DNA from: Chimonanthus salicifolius
Lineage: Eukaryota; Streptophyta; Magnoliopsida; Laurales; Calycanthaceae
Length of the DNA: 64,000 nt
NCBI GenBank assembly: GCA_013350335.1
Contig: CM023540.1
Coordinates: 2,790,001 to 2,854,000, forward strand
Reading direction: 5' to 3'
Positions 59,242 to 64,000 of this stretch are shown here, in pieces. Below the pieces are notes generated by a model, which had not been told where the DNA came from, searched no databases, and was given only the letters and a program-made list of their open reading frames with translations. Within the stretch, counting starts at the first letter, position 1; each line of letters opens with the position of its first letter. Made by a program: the position numbers and the translations under genes.

Positions 59242-59694
59242 TTTAACGTCCCGCCCTCTCCGAGAATTTAAGAGTCTAATTTTTTTTTTAAATAATAATA
59301 AAACATCGAAAGAGAGCGGGCGGCGTCACGACGCGAGTTAAGTTCAGACTACCCAAGTCTGAACCTTAACTGGCCACCCATGTGTATATGGAATAGACCA
59401 TGATTATGAATCACACATGGAACTAACATCAACATGCGAAATAACCTAGATTAATTGCGGAATAGAAAGACCAGATAACAAGTAACAGTCTTAAACATTA
59501 TTTAACATAGATCAACCATCCAAATGTTATCAACCTAATCAAACCATAGCAAGTAGTGAATTATTACATGTCCAACAAAAGTATTCAAATGACAGTAATA
59601 TAAAGTAATCCCATCCATCATTCAAGTGCTTAGGCTTGGCTCTCCTCCCGGTCAACGACCTTTCCTTTCCCTTTGCTTGTACCTGCAATCTCCT

Positions 59695-61738
59695 CTGAGG
59701 ATAGAATTAGGGCGTTAGATCAACGCGTCCAGTAGGTTCCCGAATCAGGGCTACCACATGTCAGCATATAAAACATGCATATATATCATAATACAGGATC
59801 ATTAAAAACAGTTAAAACAATGCTATGAAATATGCACACGCAATGGGCATCCCCCATTATGTACTTTCATAGCCATCACTTGACGTGCCTTGCACCGACA
59901 AGGTAAATTACAACACACTTTCATCTCTTCTATAAAATATGTACATGCAATGAGCAACCCCCATCATGTACATTCGTAGCCATCACTTGACGTGCCTTGC
60001 ACCGACAAGGTAAATTACAACACACTTTCATCTCTTCTATAAAATATGTACATGCAATGAGCAACCCCCATCATGTACATTTGTAGCCATCACTGTAGAA
60101 CTTCATTCATTATCCCATGACTATGCATGAGATGCCAATGCCTGTATGCCATTTGTTAATGCATAATATATCATTTGAAACACATATATTAAAACAAGAG
60201 TATCATAAGAAAAACTGGGTAAAAACCGTGGTTACAAGTAGGTAGGAAACCTACTGAAGAATCACTTCAGCGTCCGTTCTTTCTTAGGCTTTATCCGGTC
60301 ACCGCTCGCAGTCGTGCACCGTCACAGATGTCCGTCACCTTATTCACATAAATCATGGACCAACTTTTAATCCCTTACTTTATTTGATTCCCATTTTTGA
60401 GTTTGAGTCCTCAAATACCAACTCATGGTTGTGACGTTTATTTACAAACATGCCATTGCTACCAATACCTTGATTAAACTTTACAACTTACCCACAACCT
60501 TAACATGGTTCACCCATGTTTTGGCCGACCAAATTAGCAAACATAATTCCATTTTTAATCACACCCACATCCATAAAATGACCCATGAAAACGGTCCATG
60601 GGGTTCGGCCATACTCATGGCCGAAACCCTTATGGTTCTTTTGCTCAACAATGTCCTTTATTTACATACTAATTGGCTCTACCCCTTAGCCATGTTAAAC
60701 CCATGGTTTAGCCATCCCATGGCCAATCCAAAGTCAGTAACCTTATCACATAAAAACCTCCCAAAAACAGTCCACAAAGGTCTATGGTTTCCATGTTTTC
60801 CAACATGAAAACCAACCCTCTTTTACATGGGGTTCGGCCCTCCATGGTGGCCGAACCCAATGGTCATTCTTACTGTTTTTAAACCTCCAATAATCATGTA
60901 TGAACAATATATTAATATCAGGTTTTAACTTTCAAAAACCATACAAAAACAGTCCATAAAAAGTCTATGGTTTACATGTTTTTCCGACATGAAACCAACA
61001 TTCTTTTACATGGGGTTCGGCCCTCCATGGTGGCCGAACCCAATGGTTATGTTTACTGTTTTTAAACCTCAGATAATCATGTATAAACAGTATATTAATA
61101 TCAGGTTTTAACTCTCAAAGAAACCATCCAAAATAGTCCATAAAAAGTCTCTGGTTTACATGAAAACCAACATTCTTTTGCATGGGGTTCGGCCCTCCAT
61201 GGTGGCCGAACCCAATGTCTATGTTTACTGTTTTTAAACTTCAAATAATCATGTAATAACAGTATATTAAAATCAGAATTTAACTTTCAAAGAAACCATC
61301 CAAAAATTAGCCCATTTTCATAGGGTTTTAATTTCCAAAAACTATCAAAAACAGTCCACAAAATCCATGGTTTTCATGTTTCAAAACATGAAAACGAAGC
61401 CATCTCTTACATGATTTAGACCCTTGTCAAATTAGGCCATAGCATGGCCAAATTATGATATTCAAATCCATGCTTTCAATCTTTCCAAAGTATGTATCTT
61501 AAACCTCCAAAATCAGTCCTATACTTGCGTGGTTTAAATCTTACAAAACCATCAAGATTAACCATAATATTTCATGGGGTTCGGCCATCCAAAGTGGCCG
61601 AACCCTATGTCCATGTTTTCCATCTAATTGGGCATAAAAAATCATACTTTAACCCTTTGATAGATTTGACCATCACATGGCCGAATCATGTCTTATTTTA
61701 CCCATTTTATTAAACATAAATCAATGGGAAAAACTTAC
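59695..61738 (-). other. Candidate intron inside LTR (2044 bp)
   Basis: Donor GTAAGT (61738-61733). Acceptor TTCTATCCTCAG ending at 59695, with CTAAC (59718-59714) as branch candidate. The acceptor sequence differs from the CTACCCTAG of other LTRs, yet the AG and branch motif are kept. Confidence 0.55.
59834..60094. repeat. 107-bp tandem repeat, about 2.4 copies
   Basis: GTACATGCAATGAGCAA recurs at 59941 and 60048, and TTGACGTGCCTTGCACCGAC at 59880 and 59987. It occupies the array position of the other LTRs with an unrelated unit. Confidence 0.9.
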
Positions 61739-62879
61739 CACTTTCCTTTGCCTTTTGCTCTTGACTTTTAATCCTTGTTTCCTTAACTCCTTGCTGGTTG
61801 TATGCTTGAATATTTGGTACCAAAAGCCTCTGTTGTTCCAGCCGAGAACACCAATTGGAGAGAGGGAGAAAGAGATGGGATTGTAAGGCTTTCACAATGA
61901 TTAAAATCGGCCAACCATGGGTCCTTATTGTTTTTGTAATTCAGCCCCCAAAACCTCTCAATTCCCTCATAACTTCTTGCACAAAACGGTGGGCATTGGG
62001 TGCCATCCAAGGCACCCCTTGGCAGCTACCCATGCAGCCATACAGCTTCCCAAGCAACTCACCTCAAACCCATGTATTTACATTTAATATTCACCATGGA
62101 ACTCACCAAAACAAGTCCCCAACGTGTGGGACTTGTTTTGGTTGGTTTGAGACCAGCCAACCTCTTCCAATTCCCATTAGACTCACTGATTTACAGCCCC
62201 TTCAATTTCCCTTTTGACTCACCCAACTCAAGATCATTAAATTTCCATCTCAACTCACCCAACTCTCATACTTAATGCATTTCATTTAATGCACATGAGT
62301 TGACTCATAACTTGATTTAATTCCAACTCACCTCAGTCGCACTCAACTGATTTAACTCGTGTTTTAGCTCCCTTGAGGGTCCACACGGTCAACAATAGTC
62401 AACTCGACCCGTTGGGTCCACTTTTAGCTCCTTGACCCGTTTTTGACTCCATGACCCAAATATGGAATTTTGGTCATTTGTAAATGGTTTTCACATATGG
62501 ATCAAGCCTACCCATTTCTTCTCTACTTGATTTCCAATCAAATTAGCCTAACCCCATTTAATTTAAGTTCACAAAACGGTCAAATCATCCATTTTGACCC
62601 GATGAGTCCTATTTGGGCCTTTTGACCCATTTAATCATTTTTGACCCAAATGATGAAAATTACCCAACCAATCAAACTTAACATTCATAATATGCTCATA
62701 TGATTTTAACTTGAGCAATGGGCCCCACTATTTCCTTTCTTAACATCACAAAATAATTAATTTAACAACTCAGGGGCATTTTGGTAATTTTCCACTTCAT
62801 TGAGAAACTGGGGTGTTACAATATAACCCTCTTTTTAAAATTTTCGTCCCGAAAATAGAGTGAAGTAGGGTTCTCAAAT

Positions 62880-63017
62880 TAAATTACACAAATAATTCGG
62901 GGTGAGCTGTTCTCATCTCCGACTCAAGTTCCCACGTGGCCTCTTCATTAGCATGTCGATCCACACCACTTTGACAAATTGAATCGCTTGGTTTCGTAAC
63001 ACCTTTTGTTCTGTCTC
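62880..63017 (-). pseudogene. Chromodomain-like remnant
   Basis: Aligns with 6339-6460 on the minus strand (VLRN-AIQ-VKV-like codons). One base is missing near 62963, and the sequence then jumps into the noncoding module. Confidence 0.7.
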
Positions 63018-64000
63018 ATGTTATATCTTTTTCTCGTGAGCCATTTGTGATCTCACATAGATCAATCTACTCTGTTTCACTTTACCTGTTCTCATAGTAT
63101 TTTCCATACGTACCTGCTCAATATGTTCTTTCATCTACTCTCCGTGTGAGGTAGTCTGTCAACACGAGCCTATGCTCAAAGCTTTTTCTGATTCCATTTT
63201 AACTAGGTTTCTAGTTACACTCTCCTGGAATTCCATTGGCTAATTACAGAGCCAGGTGATCAGTCTAACTCAGCAGTCGTCCATAGTTTCCCATTCAAGT
63301 TTCAGCAGACACTTATCTTTTCCATTGAGTACATCTCCAAATTTAAACACATCTTTCTTTGCACATAAGTCTCTATGTGACTAACAACTTTTGTTCCAAC
63401 TTCCACGATACCAATTCCCGACATCAATCCAAACCACCATGGGAATAATCGCCCATGGTTAAATACATCCATCCCTTGGTATCACTCTGTTCATGAATAT
63501 AAGCTATCCATTATTAATATCTGTCCATGAATATAACCCACCTTCTGGGTATAATCCATTCATGGAAACCATCCATCCTTGATATCACTCTGACCATGAG
63601 TATTATCTATCATGAGTAATAACCATCCATGAATATAACCCCCCTAGGGTATAATCCATTCATGGAAACAATCCATCCTTGGTATCACTCTGTCCATGAG
63701 TATCCTTTATGTATGATTAATAACTATCCATGAAATAACGCACCTATGGTATAATCCATTCATGGCATACCTAATACCTTCGTAATAACTGATATGTCTT
63801 TCATAAGGTTAATGGTCTAACATACGACCAATATACCAACCTATGGCACCAAAATGTCATTCATGCTACCAATACGTATACCCTAATGCCAATGTTCGGC
63901 ATCAATTCAAACCACCATTGAAACTCTCATCCATGTTTATATGCATCCATACCACATCTCAATGTAATCAAGTGACCTCGTCACCTATATCTTAGTGCCA
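63018..64000 (-). other. Internal noncoding module of second element
   Basis: Homologous to 7823-8469, including the paired CCAAACCACCATGGGAA segments (8233 and 63427), but expanded by a tandem array. No coding frame recognised. Confidence 0.6.
63478..63775. repeat. 100-103 bp tandem repeat, 3 copies
   Basis: GGTATCACTCTG-like starts at 63478, 63581 and 63681, each ending in ATAATCCATTCATGG. The first element has essentially one unit at the matching place (about 8270-8330). Confidence 0.85.

Larger units (their letters stand above)
59242..62820 (-). repeat. 3' LTR of second Ty3/gypsy element (3579 bp)
   Basis: Starts TTTAACGTCCCGCC (the terminal G changed) and ends GGGGTGTTACA. It carries five hairpin motifs (60601, 60829, 61012, 61183, 61576), a conserved-block relative at 60240-60341, and candidate splice sites. 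It is a diverged relative of the other LTRs. No gene found in 61700-62800; the ORFs there are fortuitous. Confidence 0.9.
59242..64000 (-). mobile_element. Second minus-strand Ty3/gypsy element, incomplete at window end
   Basis: 3' LTR 59242-62820, polypurine tract 62821-62840 (AAAAAGAGGG on the minus strand), a chromodomain-like remnant (62880-63017), then a module homologous to 7823-8469 of the first element. The integrase core is deleted. Remaining interior and 5' LTR are outside the window. Confidence 0.88.

Noticed and set aside
61855..62217. 120-codon ORF and other frames in the last LTR
   Set aside because: No recognisable domain, no counterpart in related LTRs, composition of noncoding LTR DNA.

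Overview
The window looks like a heterochromatic stretch of a flowering-plant nuclear genome. It is AT-rich, I recognise no host gene, and almost every base belongs to one of two kinds of repeat: rearranged endogenous pararetrovirus (EPRV, family Caulimoviridae) copies, or very long LTRs of Ty3/gypsy chromovirus-type retrotransposons inserted into them. The species cannot be named from the sequence.

Layout. 1-2494: end of a long LTR cut by the window edge. 2495-24382: EPRV copy A (+), split by a complete 11.5-kb Ty3/gypsy element (2623-14091, - strand) and by a solo LTR (16644-19886). 24383-33501: EPRV copy B (-), longer than one genome unit; the repeat distance inside it gives a circular unit of about 8.1 kb. 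33502-48034: copy C (+), split by a solo LTR (39322-46760) that itself holds an inverted solo LTR (41160-44525). 48035-54660: copy D (-). 54661-59241: copy E (+), ended by a second minus-strand Ty3/gypsy element (59242 to beyond 64000).

The EPRV order in virus sense is: tRNA-Met primer site, promoter/poly(A) region, a 34-codon leader ORF, a 78-codon basic coiled-coil ORF (ORF1), then a region encoding movement protein, capsid with CCHC knuckle, aspartic protease, reverse transcriptase and RNase H, and finally an ORF of unknown function (ORF2). MP, CP and Pol look like one former reading frame, which fits petuvirus/florendovirus-like organisation; genus assignment is an inference. Every copy carries stops, frameshifts, deletions or insertions, so none is intact.

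The most striking new-looking features are in the LTRs. All LTRs that can be read at the relevant points carry a consensus 5' splice site at the same relative place, and six of seven keep a branch-point-like CTAAC/CTAAT or similar motif plus a 3' AG near their 3' part. This defines a candidate 1.1-2.1 kb intron inside the LTR itself. About 36 copies of a near-perfect hairpin motif (arms GGTTCGGCCAT / ATGGCCGAACC) and copy-number-variable GC-rich tandem repeats all lie inside these candidate introns and never in the EPRV sequence. In the EPRVs, several rearrangement junctions fall within about 15 bp of the primer-binding site, and the leaders carry a candidate 73-74 bp intron that contains the poly(A) signal.
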